Positions 18,865 to 27,121 of a DNA stretch of 64,000 nt are shown here, piece by piece. The notes beneath the pieces were generated by a model. That model was not told where the DNA came from and did not search any database. It saw only the letters and a list, made by a program, of their open reading frames with translations. The DNA lies in contig NZ_CP120997.1 of NCBI RefSeq assembly GCF_030719295.1, positions 1,798,001 to 1,862,000 on the forward strand, read 5' to 3'. The stretch comes from Streptomyces sp. Mut1 (GTDB lineage Bacteria > Actinomycetota > Actinomycetes > Streptomycetales > Streptomycetaceae). How positions within the stretch are numbered: the first letter of the stretch is position 1; every line of letters starts with the position of its first letter. A program made the translations under genes and the position numbers.

Positions 18865-18897
18865 CCGGGCGGGGGCGCGGACGCCACGCCCGGGTCA
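18862..18897. terminator. probable bidirectional terminator
   Basis: Arms 18862-18871 and 18887-18897 pair over ten bases with one bulge, between the convergent endonuclease IV and molybdopterin oxidoreductase genes. Confidence 0.45.
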
Positions 18898-19527
18898 GAG
18901 CTCGGGGCCGTCCTCCGGCTCCTCCTGGTAGGAGTAGCGCTGTTCCTTCCAGGGATCGCCGACGTTGTGATAGCCGCGCTCCTCCCAGAAGCCCCGGCGG
19001 TCCGCGGTCATGTACTCGATGCCCCGGACCCATTTCGGGCCCTTCCAGGCGTACAGGTGCGGCACGACGAGCCGGAGCGGGAAGCCGTGCTCGGCGGTGA
19101 GCAGTTCACCGCCCTTGTGGGTGGCGAAAAGGGTCCGGTCGGAGATGAAATCGTCGAGCCGGAGATTCGAACTGAATCCGTACTCGGCCCACACCATCAC
19201 ATGGGTGACCTGAGGGGCGGGCGGCGCGAGAGCCACGACATCGCGGGCGAGCACGCCGCCCCATTCGGCTCCGAGCATGCTGAATTTCGTCACGCAATGC
19301 AGATCGGCGACGACCGAGGAGAACGGCAGCGCCGAGAATTCCTCGTGGTTCCAGCAGTGCTTGTCGCCGTCGGCAGTGGCGCCGAAAACGCGGAACTCCC
19401 AGCGGTCGGGCTTGAACTTGGGCACCGGTCCGTAGTGGGTGACCGGCCATCCGCGCTGCAGTCGCTGGCCCGGCGGAAGCTCGGACTGCTCTGATGCGCG
19501 GTGTTCCCGGCTTTCCGGCTGACCCAT
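18895..19527 (-). CDS. sulfite-oxidase-type molybdopterin oxidoreductase
   Basis: 210-residue single-domain protein of the oxidoreductase molybdopterin-binding (SUOX/MsrP-like) family. The Mo-ligand Cys lies in VADLHCVTKFSMLGAEWGGV (about residues 72-91). HGFPLRLVVPHLYAWKGPKW and GIEYM near the C-terminus are the standard pterin-contact segments. No Tat signal is present, so it is probably cytoplasmic. The frame stays open to 19587; I use ATG 19527, which has GGAGG just upstream though very close. The substrate is unknown. Confidence 0.85.
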   Translation of the reverse strand: MGQPESREHRASEQSELPPGQRLQRGWPVTHYGPVPKFKPDRWEFRVFGATADGDKHCWNHEEFSALPFSSVVADLHCVTKFSMLGAEWGGVLARDVVALAPPAPQVTHVMVWAEYGFSSNLRLDDFISDRTLFATHKGGELLTAEHGFPLRLVVPHLYAWKGPKWVRGIEYMTADRRGFWEERGYHNVGDPWKEQRYSYQEEPEDGPEL

Positions 19528-19681
19528 GCCTCCATGGTGACAGACAGGCGGGGGTGGTCGTGACCAGGGCGGAGTCGATTGGGGCAACTCGTACTAAGCG
19601 TGCACTTACTGGACGACCACCGGGTGCGATGCGAGGATGCGGCCAACTTGCCCAGTTCACCGGTTGGAAGGAGCCTCTGCG

Positions 19682-20161
19682 ATGCAGGGCGACCCCGAGG
19701 TCATCGAGTTCCTCAACGAACAGCTGACCGCCGAATTGACTGCCATCAATCAGTACTTCCTGCACGCGAAGATGCAGGACAACTTCGGCTGGACGAAGCT
19801 CGCGAAATACACGCGCTCGGAGTCCTTCGACGAGATGAAGCACGCCGAGATCCTGACCGACCGCATTCTCTTTCTCGACGGCCTGCCGAACTATCAGCGG
19901 CTCTTCCACGTGCGCGTGGGCCAGACGGTCACCGAGATGTTCCAGGCGGACCGGCAGGTGGAGGTGGAGGCGATCGACCGCCTCAAGCGCGGTATCGAGC
20001 TGATGCGCGCCAAGGGCGACATCACGTCGGCGAACATCTTCGAGTCGATCCTCGCGGACGAGGAGCACCACATCGACTATCTCGACACGCAGCTGGACCT
20101 GGTCGAGAAGCTCGGTGAGCCGCTGTACATCGCCCAGCTGATCGAGCAGCCGGACAGCTGA
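19682..20161 (+). CDS. bfr: bacterioferritin
   Basis: 159-aa four-helix iron-storage subunit. All ferroxidase ligands are present at canonical positions: Glu18, Glu51, His54, Glu94, Glu127, His130. Met52, the axial ligand of the inter-subunit heme, is also there. The ATG at 19682 has GGAAGGAG upstream. It converges on the bacterioferritin-associated ferredoxin gene 24 bases downstream, so storage and release functions are paired. Confidence 0.96.
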   Translation: MQGDPEVIEFLNEQLTAELTAINQYFLHAKMQDNFGWTKLAKYTRSESFDEMKHAEILTDRILFLDGLPNYQRLFHVRVGQTVTEMFQADRQVEVEAIDRLKRGIELMRAKGDITSANIFESILADEEHHIDYLDTQLDLVEKLGEPLYIAQLIEQPDS

Positions 20162-20185
20162 CCGCGCGGCGCGGCCGGGCGGCGC

Positions 20186-20446
20186 TCAGGCCGCTTCGGG
20201 AAGCCCGGAAGCCGGTTCGGGGAGGGGCGCGGGAACGGCGGCGGTGGCAGGCGTCTGCTTCCGGTCGAGCAGTTCGCGGCGCGGGCAGGCGCCGCGGCCG
20301 AGCATCGCCTGAATCGTGCGCACGCAGCCGCCGCAGTCCGTGCCCGCCTTGCAGGCGGAGGCGATCTGGCGGGGTGTGCAGGCGCCGGCTGCCGCATGGT
20401 CCTTGACCTGCTGCTCCGTAACGCCGAAGCACGAGCAGACGTACAC
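20186..20446 (-). CDS. bfd: bacterioferritin-associated [2Fe-2S] ferredoxin
   Basis: 86-aa BFD-like protein. Cysteines are spaced C-x-C (residues 4 and 6) and C-x2-C (about 37 and 40), within VCSCFGVTEQQV and GTDCGGCVRT, binding a [2Fe-2S] cluster that reduces bacterioferritin iron for release. The C-terminal 30 residues are a Pro/Ala-rich extension. I choose GTG 20446 because GGGAGG lies eight bases upstream; the frame is open to 20563. A DmdR1-type iron box 50-65 bases before the start predicts expression only in low iron. Confidence 0.9.
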   Translation of the reverse strand: MYVCSCFGVTEQQVKDHAAAGACTPRQIASACKAGTDCGGCVRTIQAMLGRGACPRRELLDRKQTPATAAVPAPLPEPASGLPEAA

Positions 20447-20492
20447 GCGGTTCACCTCCCGGCGGGGACGGGTCTTGGGCGCCGCCCCGATA

Positions 20493-20511
20493 ATCGGTGA
20501 GGCTAACCTAA
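20493..20511. promoter_or_regulatory. DmdR1/DtxR-type iron box
   Basis: Read on the minus strand TTAGGTTAGCCTCACCGAT. It matches the consensus TTAGGTTAGGCTCACCTAA at 16 of 19 positions and lies upstream of bfd. Iron-loaded DmdR1 would repress bfd. Confidence 0.8.
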
Positions 20512-20552
20512 CCTTACCCGTCGCCCCGGGGTGGCAAAAGCCCGTGAACGCC

Positions 20553-20590
20553 CTGTGGGGCACGGATCACATGCGATCCGTGCCCCACAG
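20553..20590 (-). terminator. hairpin terminator of the DAHP synthase gene
   Basis: Perfect 16-bp stem (20553-20568 with 20575-20590) and a 6-nt loop, 28 bases past the minus-strand stop at 20619. Confidence 0.75.
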
Positions 20591-20618
20591 TCGTACGGGT
20601 GCTACCTGCCGTGACGGC

Positions 20619-21971
20619 TCACTGGTCGCGGTACATCTCGGCGACCAGGAACGCCAGGTCGAGCGACTGGCTGCGGTTGAGCCGGGGGTCGCACGCCGTC
20701 TCGTAGCGCTGGTGGAGGTCGTCCACGAAGATCTCGTGGCCGCCACCGACGCACTCGGTGACGTCGTCGCCGGTCAGCTCGACGTGGATGCCGCCCGGGT
20801 GCGTGCCGAGGCCCTTGTGCACCTCGAAGAAGCCCTTGACCTCGTCCAGGACGTCGTCGAAGCGGCGCGTCTTGTGGCCGGAGGCCGCCTCGAAGGTGTT
20901 GCCGTGCATCGGGTCGGTCACCCAGGCCACGGTGGCACCGGACGCGGTGACCTTCTCGACCAGCTCCGGCAGCTTGTCGCGGACCTTGTCGGCGCCCATC
21001 CGGACGATGAAGGTCAGCCGGCCGGGCTCGCGGTCGGGGTCGAGGCGCTCGACGTAGCCGAGGGCCTCGTCGACGGTGGTCGTCGGGCCGAGCTTGATGC
21101 CGATGGGGTTGCGGATCTTCGAGGCGAACTCGATGTGCGCCCCGTCCATCTGGCGGGTGCGCTCACCGATCCACACCATGTGGCCCGAGGTGTCGTACAG
21201 CCGTTCGGTACGCGAGTCGGTGCGGGTCAGCGCCGTCTCGTAGTCCAGCAGCAGCGCCTCGTGCGAGGCGTAGAACTCGACGGCCTTGAACTCGGCCGGG
21301 TCGGTGCCGCACGCCTTCATGAAGTTCAGCGCGTTGTCGATCTCGCGGGCCAGGGCCTCGTAGCGCTGGCCGGAGGGCGAGGACTTCACGAAGTCCTGGT
21401 TCCAGGCGTGCACCTGGCGCAGGTCCGCGTAACCGCCGGTGGTGAAGGCGCGGACGAGGTTCAGCGTGGAGGCGGAGGCGTGGTACATCCGCTTCAGCCG
21501 GTCCGGGTCGGGGACCCGCTCGGCCTCGGTGAAGGCGAAGCCGTTGACGGAGTCGCCGCGGTAGGTCGGCAGCGTCACGCCGTCGCGGGTCTCGGTCGGC
21601 TTGGAGCGCGGCTTGGAGTACTGGCCGGCGATCCGGCCGACCTTGACGACGGGCACGGAGGCCGCGTAGGTCAGGACGGCGCTCATCTGGAGCAGCGTCT
21701 TCAGCTTCGCCCGGATGTGCTCGGCCGACACGGCGTCGAAGGCCTCGGCGCAGTCGCCGCCCTGCAACAGGAACGCCTCGCCCTTGGCGACGGCTCCCAT
21801 ACGGGCACGCAGCTGGTCGCACTCACCGGCGAAGACGAGCGGCGGATACGACGCGAGGTCCGCGAGTACATCGCGCAGGGCCTCGGAGTCGGGGTACTCG
21901 GGCTGCTGCGCCGCGGGAAGGTCTCGCCAGGTGTTGCCACCGGCGACGGAGGTATTGGCGTTCACGGTCAC
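20619..21971 (-). CDS. class II 3-deoxy-7-phosphoheptulonate synthase
   Basis: 450-aa plant-type (class II) DAHP synthase, first step of the shikimate pathway. It shows LVFAGECDQLRARM and FLLQGGDCAEAFD near residues 50-90, VGRIAGQYSKPRS, and LPTYRGDSVNG. The C-terminal half has WIGERTRQMDGAH, then KLGPTTT and VTDPMHGN, with the metal and PEP ligands. The true start is GTG 21971, seven bases after a TAATGT -10 box; the open frame runs to 22109. It supplies chorismate to the anthranilate synthase encoded 3 kb away. Confidence 0.95.
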   Translation of the reverse strand: MTVNANTSVAGGNTWRDLPAAQQPEYPDSEALRDVLADLASYPPLVFAGECDQLRARMGAVAKGEAFLLQGGDCAEAFDAVSAEHIRAKLKTLLQMSAVLTYAASVPVVKVGRIAGQYSKPRSKPTETRDGVTLPTYRGDSVNGFAFTEAERVPDPDRLKRMYHASASTLNLVRAFTTGGYADLRQVHAWNQDFVKSSPSGQRYEALAREIDNALNFMKACGTDPAEFKAVEFYASHEALLLDYETALTRTDSRTERLYDTSGHMVWIGERTRQMDGAHIEFASKIRNPIGIKLGPTTTVDEALGYVERLDPDREPGRLTFIVRMGADKVRDKLPELVEKVTASGATVAWVTDPMHGNTFEAASGHKTRRFDDVLDEVKGFFEVHKGLGTHPGGIHVELTGDDVTECVGGGHEIFVDDLHQRYETACDPRLNRSQSLDLAFLVAEMYRDQ

Positions 21972-21978
21972 GGCTCCC

Positions 21979-21984
21979 ACATTA
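21979..21984 (-). promoter_or_regulatory. -10 box of the DAHP synthase gene, leaderless
   Basis: On the minus strand TAATGT, seven bases, then GTG 21971. Confidence 0.55.
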
Positions 21985-22122
21985 CGGGTTCGCGTCCACT
22001 GCTTTTCCGGTTGCTCAGTGACTGAGACGGACGTCTCGGCGCGGCACGCGCGGGGCGCGGCGGAGCTGCCTGCTAGCCTCACACTTTTCAGCGTTGAACA
22101 AGTGGACAACAGGGGTGGGGAC

Positions 22123-24915
22123 TTGAAGCGGAATCACCGTAGGGACCTCCGGAAGAAACGGCTGCTGTTCGCCGCCGGTGCCGCTGTCGTCGCCACCGCG
22201 ACGATCAGCACCCTGGCCATCGCCTCCCAGGACCCCGGGTCCACGGACGCGAAGCCGGCATCGCCCTCCGCGGTGCTCCAGGCCCAGTTCGAGAACGCGG
22301 CTCGCGAGTTCGACGTGCCGCAGAGCGTCCTGATGGCGGTCTCCTACCGGCAGACGCTGTGGGAGAGCCACGACGGCGAGCCGAGCACCAGCGGCGCGTA
22401 CAACGTCATGGGGCTGACCCGGGTGACGGCGCAGGACGTCGTCCAGCCGGACTCCGAGGAGCGCGTCGCGCACTTCAACGCGAGCGACAGCCCCGAGGTC
22501 GAACGGAAGTACGACGCCGCCAAGGCCGTGAGCACCCTGCCGAAGGAGGCCGTCGACACCAGCGACCCCCGGCTGCACACGCTGGACAAGGCCGCCGGGC
22601 TGATCGGCACCGGCATCGACGCGGTCCGCGACAGTACGGAGCAGAGCATCCGCGCGGGTGCGGCGCTGCTGGCGGAGTACCAGCGGGACGCGACCGGCTC
22701 GCTGCCGGACGACCCGGGCGGCTGGTACGCCGCGGTGGCCAGGTACAGCCAGTCCCCGGACAAGAAGGGGGCCGACCTCTTCGCCGAGCGGGTCTTCGAG
22801 TCGATCAGGACCGGCGAGCAGCAGGTCACGTCCGACGGCCAGCAGGTCGTCCTGGCCGCCGACCCCTCGGTGGAGCCGGTCGAGCCGTCGAAGCTCTCCC
22901 TCGCCGCGGCGCCCGCGAGCCCGGCCGCGGCCGCGGCCGTGACGCCGGAGTGCCCCTCGGGCCTGAACTGCAACTTCATCCCGGCCGAGGACCCGAAGAA
23001 CGGCGCGCGCAACTACAGCCTGGCCAACCGGGCCAACGGCGGGTTCGACATCCGCCAGATCGTCATCCACGACACCGAGGGCGGCTACCAGGGTTCGCTG
23101 GACACCTTCCGCAACTCGGCGAGCGGGGCGAGTGCCCACTACCTGATCCGCGCCTCGGACGGCCTGGTCACCCAGCTGGTCGAGAACAAGAACCTGGCGT
23201 GGCACGCGGGCAACTGGTCGATGAACATGCACTCGATCGGCGTGGAGCACGAGGGCTACGCGATCAAGTCGGGCAGCTGGTACACGGAGCCGCAGTACGA
23301 ATCCTCCGCCGCCCTGGTGAAGTTCCTGGCCGGCAAGTACGGCGTCCCGCTCGACCGTGAGCACATCGTCGGCCACGACGAGGTGCCCGGGTCGCTGGAC
23401 GGCGATGTCGGCGGGATGCACTGGGACGCGGGCCCGTTCTGGGACTGGAACCACTACATGGCACTCATGGGTGCCCCGACCGGGGCCGAGGGCGCCGGCG
23501 GCCCGGTCAAGGCCGGCCAGGTGGTCCGGGTCGTTCCCCCGTTCACCACCGCCAACCAGCCGGAGCTGACGTACGGCGGCGCCAACGTCGCCAAGCAGCC
23601 GGCGAACTTCGGCTACCTCTACACCTCGCCCTCCACGTCCGGGGCGAAGATCGTCGACCCGTACATGCCGAACGTGAAGGCGACCGACGGCCCGAACTGG
23701 GGCAACAAGGTCGTCGCCGGCGGTGAGTACGTCGTCGCCGAGGCCAAGGCCGACTGGACCGCGATCTGGTACGGCGGACAGAAGGCGTGGTTCTCGAACC
23801 CCGGCGGCCAGTTCACCGCACGCGTCGGCGGCCAGGCCCCGGCCGTGATCAAGCTGAAGGACGGCGCCACGGCCCGGCTCTACGGCCGCACCTTCCCGGA
23901 GGCCGCGGCCTACGAGGGAACGGGCGCCGACGCACCGACGGACAACCCCGACCACCTGACGAAGTACAAGCTGCCCGCCGGGCAGGCGTACGTGCGGGCC
24001 GGGGCGGACGTCCGGGGCGACGACTACTTCGGCTCCTCGCAGACCCGGGTCGTGGGCACCACGCTCTACACCCCGATCCGCTACAACCACCGCATCGCGT
24101 GGGTGAAGGCGAGCGACGTCCAGCAGGCGAGCAGCACCGTTCCGGATGCCGGGACCGACCGGTACGACATGATCGGCCGGGACAGCGCCGGACGCATCTG
24201 GCAGTACCAGGGCACCGGCAGCGCCTCCTCGCCGTACTACCGCCGCTACCAGGCGGGCTACGGCTGGGGCAGCTACACGGCGATCACCGCCATGACCGCG
24301 CTGCGGGCGGACGGCACGGGTGACTTCGTGGCCCGCGACAAGGACGGGGTGCTCTGGTACTACCGGGGCAGCGGCAACCCGGACAAGCCGTACATGGCCC
24401 GGCTCAAGGTCGGCAGCGGCTGGAACCAGTACGACAGCCTGACCGGCATGCGCGACCTCGACGGTGACGGCAAGGCCGACCTGATCGCCCGCAACGCCGC
24501 CGGCGTGATCTATTTCTACAAGGGCACCGGCGAACCGTCGAAGCCCTTCCTGCCCAAGGCCCAGATCGGCACCGGCTGGCAGATCTACGACGCGATCGTC
24601 TCCACCGGCGACCTGAACGGTGACGGCAAGGCGGACTTCGTGGCCCGGGACAAGTCCGGGGTGCTGTGGATCTACACGGGCACCGGCTCGGCCGCCTCCC
24701 CGTACGACAAGCGGGTGCGGATCGGCACGGGCTGGGGCAAGTACAAGCTGCTGCTCGGACCGAGCGACCTGGACCGTGACGGCCGGGGCGACCTGGTCGC
24801 CGTGGACGGTTCCGGGAACTTCTGGTTCTACCGCTCCACCGGCAGCGTGACGGCTCCGTTCGCGACGAAGTCGCAGGTCGGGACCGGGTGGCAGATCTAC
24901 GACACCCTGTTCTAG
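22123..24915 (+). CDS. secreted N-acetylmuramoyl-L-alanine amidase with VCBS/FG-GAP repeats
   Basis: 930 aa. A basic start and hydrophobic core (residues about 13-31) form a signal peptide. A helical region with lysozyme-like LMAVSYRQTLWES comes next. An Amidase_2 domain (about 310-450) follows with the Zn ligands: VIHDTEGGYQGS, HSIGVEHEGY, REHIVGHDEVPG. SH3-like repeats come next, then at least three C-terminal beta-propeller units reading DLDGDGKADLIAR, DLNGDGKADFVAR and DLDRDGRGDLVAV. The Asp-rich loops probably bind Ca. It cleaves peptidoglycan stem peptides outside the cell. TTG 22123 follows AGGGGTGGGG; GTG 22102 is the alternative. Confidence 0.88.
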   Translation: MKRNHRRDLRKKRLLFAAGAAVVATATISTLAIASQDPGSTDAKPASPSAVLQAQFENAAREFDVPQSVLMAVSYRQTLWESHDGEPSTSGAYNVMGLTRVTAQDVVQPDSEERVAHFNASDSPEVERKYDAAKAVSTLPKEAVDTSDPRLHTLDKAAGLIGTGIDAVRDSTEQSIRAGAALLAEYQRDATGSLPDDPGGWYAAVARYSQSPDKKGADLFAERVFESIRTGEQQVTSDGQQVVLAADPSVEPVEPSKLSLAAAPASPAAAAAVTPECPSGLNCNFIPAEDPKNGARNYSLANRANGGFDIRQIVIHDTEGGYQGSLDTFRNSASGASAHYLIRASDGLVTQLVENKNLAWHAGNWSMNMHSIGVEHEGYAIKSGSWYTEPQYESSAALVKFLAGKYGVPLDREHIVGHDEVPGSLDGDVGGMHWDAGPFWDWNHYMALMGAPTGAEGAGGPVKAGQVVRVVPPFTTANQPELTYGGANVAKQPANFGYLYTSPSTSGAKIVDPYMPNVKATDGPNWGNKVVAGGEYVVAEAKADWTAIWYGGQKAWFSNPGGQFTARVGGQAPAVIKLKDGATARLYGRTFPEAAAYEGTGADAPTDNPDHLTKYKLPAGQAYVRAGADVRGDDYFGSSQTRVVGTTLYTPIRYNHRIAWVKASDVQQASSTVPDAGTDRYDMIGRDSAGRIWQYQGTGSASSPYYRRYQAGYGWGSYTAITAMTALRADGTGDFVARDKDGVLWYYRGSGNPDKPYMARLKVGSGWNQYDSLTGMRDLDGDGKADLIARNAAGVIYFYKGTGEPSKPFLPKAQIGTGWQIYDAIVSTGDLNGDGKADFVARDKSGVLWIYTGTGSAASPYDKRVRIGTGWGKYKLLLGPSDLDRDGRGDLVAVDGSGNFWFYRSTGSVTAPFATKSQVGTGWQIYDTLF

Positions 24916-24932
24916 TCAACCGGACGCCCCTT

Positions 24933-24982
24933 GACGACGGGGCCCGCCGCCACCCGGCCGGGTGGCGGCGGGCCCCGTCGTC
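24933..24982. terminator. very long hairpin terminator before the trp leader
   Basis: Perfect 23-bp stem (24933-24955 with 24960-24982), 4-nt loop, just after the amidase stop. Its 3' arm covers the place where the trp promoter's -35 must lie. Confidence 0.8.
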
Positions 24983-24995
24983 GTACGGCGTGGGC

Positions 24996-25001
24996 TAAGG
25001 T
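24996..25001 (+). promoter_or_regulatory. -10 box of the trp leader, leaderless
   Basis: TAAGGT, then seven bases, then the leader-peptide ATG at 25009. Confidence 0.6.
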
Positions 25002-25008
25002 ACGGGGC

Positions 25009-25065
25009 ATGTTCGCGCACTCGACCCGTAACTGGTGGTGGACCGCTCATCCGGCGGCCCACTGA
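25009..25065 (+). CDS. trpL: trp leader peptide
   Basis: 18-codon leader encoding MFAHSTRNWWWTAHPAAH, with three consecutive Trp codons at positions 9-11. Ribosomes stalling there in Trp shortage would favour an antiterminator over the hairpin at 25089-25112. The same type of leader is known before the fused trpEG gene of S. venezuelae. The ATG follows a -10 box by seven bases, so the leader message itself starts at or near AUG without a ribosome binding site. Confidence 0.93.
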   Translation: MFAHSTRNWWWTAHPAAH

Positions 25066-25088
25066 TTCGCGCGTACACACCGACGCAG

Positions 25089-25112
25089 AGGCCGCCCGAG
25101 GGGCGGCCTTTT
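25089..25112 (+). terminator. trp attenuator terminator
   Basis: Stem 25089-25097 with 25101-25109, 3-nt loop, then TTT. It is one of the few hairpins here followed by a T-run. It lies 23 bases after the leader stop and 53 bases before trpEG. Confidence 0.85.
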
Positions 25113-25165
25113 CCGTGTCCGCGGGCCGTTCCTCCCAGCTGATTCCCCTGGAAGGAACCGACCCC

Positions 25166-27079
25166 ATGAACCTCGACAGACTCCTGAGCGACGACTGCCC
25201 GCCCTTCGCCCTGCTGCGCAGGCGCACCCCCGGCCACGACCACGACACGGTCGAGGTGCTGATCGGCCGGGTCCACGAGGTGGACCGGCTGGCCGAGATC
25301 CCCGTCGGCGAGCGGCCGTCGCTGGCGCTGGTGCCGTTCCGGCAGATCGCGGAGCGCGGCTTCGACGTACGCGACGACGGGACGCCGCTGTCGGTCCTGG
25401 TGGCCGACGAGTCGTACACGATGCCCCTGGACGAGGCGCTCGATCAGCTTCCGCGCCATGAAGTGCGGGTGGAGAACGGGGCGTTCGACGTCACCGACGA
25501 GGAGTACGCCGGGACCGTGCGGCGGGTGATCGAGGACGAGATCGGCCGGGGCGAGGGGGCGAACTTCGTGATCCGGCGGACCTTCCGGGGGGAGATCCCG
25601 GGGTTCGGCCGGGCGGACGCGCTGGCCCTGTTCCGGCGGCTGCTGGCCGGGGAGCGGGGGGCGTACTGGACGTTCGTCGTGCACACGGGAGGCGGCGAGC
25701 CCGAAGGGCACTCCTCATCGGGGCGGCGGGCGACGGGCGGGCGGACGCTGGTCGGCGCGAGCCCCGAGGTGCATGTGCGGATGTCCGGCGGGACCGTCGT
25801 GATGAACCCCATCAGCGGCACCTACCGCTACCCCGCCGAGGGGCCGAGCGCCGAGAGCCTGCTCGCCTTCCTCGGCGACCGCAAGGAGACCGAGGAGCTC
25901 TCCATGGTGGTCGACGAGGAGCTCAAGATGATGTGCACGGTCGGCGACATGGGCGGGGTGGTGATCGGCCCGCGCCTCAAGGAGATGGCCCATCTCGCCC
26001 ACACCGAGTACGAGTTGCGCGGCCGGTCCTCGCTGGACGTGCGGGAGGTGCTGAAGGAGACGATGTTCGCGGCGACCGTCACCGGCTCCCCCGTGCAGAA
26101 CGCCTGCCGGGTCATCGAGCGGTACGAGGACGGCGGGCGCGGCTACTACGCGGGCGCGCTGGCCCTGCTGCACCGGGCGCCCGACGGGACGCAGACCCTG
26201 GACTCGCCGATCCTGATCCGGACCGCCGACATCGCGTCCGACGGCGGGCTGCGGGTGCCGGTCGGCGCGACGCTGGTGCGCCACTCCGACCCGGAGGGCG
26301 AGGTCGCCGAGACCCATGCGAAGGCGGCCGGGGTGCTGGCGGCGCTGGGCGTGCGGCCGGCCCGGCCCGAGGCGGAGGGGGCGCGGCCCCGGCTGGCCGC
26401 CGACCCGCGGGTGCGGGCGGCGCTGGACTCCCGGCGGGACGGGCTCGCCCCGTTCTGGCTGCGGATGCAGGAACGCTCCGGCCAACGCCTGGGCCACGCG
26501 CTGGTGGTGGACGGGGAGGACACGTTCACCGCGATGCTGGGGCACCTGCTGCGCGCCGCGGGGCTCGATGTCACCGTGCGCCGGTACGACGAGCCGGGGC
26601 TGCGCGAGGCCGTGCGGGCGCACGCCGGGCCCGTGGTGCTCGGCCCCGGCCCGGGGAATCCTGGCAACGCGGCCGACCCGAAGATGCGGCTGCTGCGCGC
26701 GATGGCCGCCGAGCTGGTGCGGGAGCACCGGCACGGGCTGCTCGGGGTGTGCCTGGGCCATGAGCTGATCGCGGCGGAACTGGGCCTGGAGATCGTCCGC
26801 AAGGCGGTGCCGTACCAGGGTGCGCAGACCCGTATCGATCTGTTCGGGCGGCCGGAGACGGTCGGCTTCTACAACAGCTTCACCGCGCGCTGCGACGGAG
26901 CGGGGGCGGCCGCGCTGGCGGCGCGGGGCATCGAAGCGAGCCGGGACGCGGAGAGCGGGGAGCTGCACGCGCTGCGCGGGGGCGGGTTCGCCTCGGTGCA
27001 GTTCCACCCGGAGTCGGTGCTGACGCTGCGCGGGTCCGAGATCGTGACCGAGCTGCTGGCCGGGCTCCCGGTGGGCTGA
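25166..27079 (+). CDS. trpE: fused anthranilate synthase TrpEG
   Basis: 637 aa. Residues about 1-440 are the chorismate-binding TrpE-like domain, with the catalytic-core segments VVMNPISGTYRYP, ELSMVVDEELKMM, KETMFAATVTGSPVQNA and GGRGYYAGALAL. Residues about 450-637 are the class I glutamine amidotransferase: GPGPGNPG, nucleophile Cys in GVCLGHELIAAELG, His/Glu in VQFHPESVL. It converts chorismate and glutamine to anthranilate. The domain order also occurs in PhzE (phenazine), but the WWW leader indicates tryptophan synthesis. ATG 25166 follows GAAGGA. Confidence 0.92.
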   Translation: MNLDRLLSDDCPPFALLRRRTPGHDHDTVEVLIGRVHEVDRLAEIPVGERPSLALVPFRQIAERGFDVRDDGTPLSVLVADESYTMPLDEALDQLPRHEVRVENGAFDVTDEEYAGTVRRVIEDEIGRGEGANFVIRRTFRGEIPGFGRADALALFRRLLAGERGAYWTFVVHTGGGEPEGHSSSGRRATGGRTLVGASPEVHVRMSGGTVVMNPISGTYRYPAEGPSAESLLAFLGDRKETEELSMVVDEELKMMCTVGDMGGVVIGPRLKEMAHLAHTEYELRGRSSLDVREVLKETMFAATVTGSPVQNACRVIERYEDGGRGYYAGALALLHRAPDGTQTLDSPILIRTADIASDGGLRVPVGATLVRHSDPEGEVAETHAKAAGVLAALGVRPARPEAEGARPRLAADPRVRAALDSRRDGLAPFWLRMQERSGQRLGHALVVDGEDTFTAMLGHLLRAAGLDVTVRRYDEPGLREAVRAHAGPVVLGPGPGNPGNAADPKMRLLRAMAAELVREHRHGLLGVCLGHELIAAELGLEIVRKAVPYQGAQTRIDLFGRPETVGFYNSFTARCDGAGAAALAARGIEASRDAESGELHALRGGGFASVQFHPESVLTLRGSEIVTELLAGLPVG

Positions 27080-27085
27080 GGCGCG

Positions 27086-27121
27086 GCCCCGGGTCCTGGG
27101 AGGGGGGTCAGGACCCGGGGC
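27086..27121. terminator. bidirectional terminator between trpEG and the dehydrogenase
   Basis: 13-bp perfect stem (27086-27098 with 27109-27121), 10-nt loop. Its right arm enters the last codons of the convergent gene. Confidence 0.6.

Noticed and set aside
22066..22086. Partial iron-box-like string TAGCCTCAC before the amidase gene
   Set aside because: Only about half of the DmdR1 consensus matches. TAGCCT is better read as the -10 box of the amidase promoter.
24933..24982. Riboswitch or antiterminator of the trp operon
   Set aside because: The 23-bp perfect hairpin lies upstream of the trp -10 box and directly after the amidase stop. It is a terminator of the upstream gene.
25166..27079. 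Reading the fused TrpEG as PhzE of a phenazine cluster
   Set aside because: No other phz gene is present, and a Trp-codon attenuator precedes it. Tryptophan synthesis is the simpler reading.
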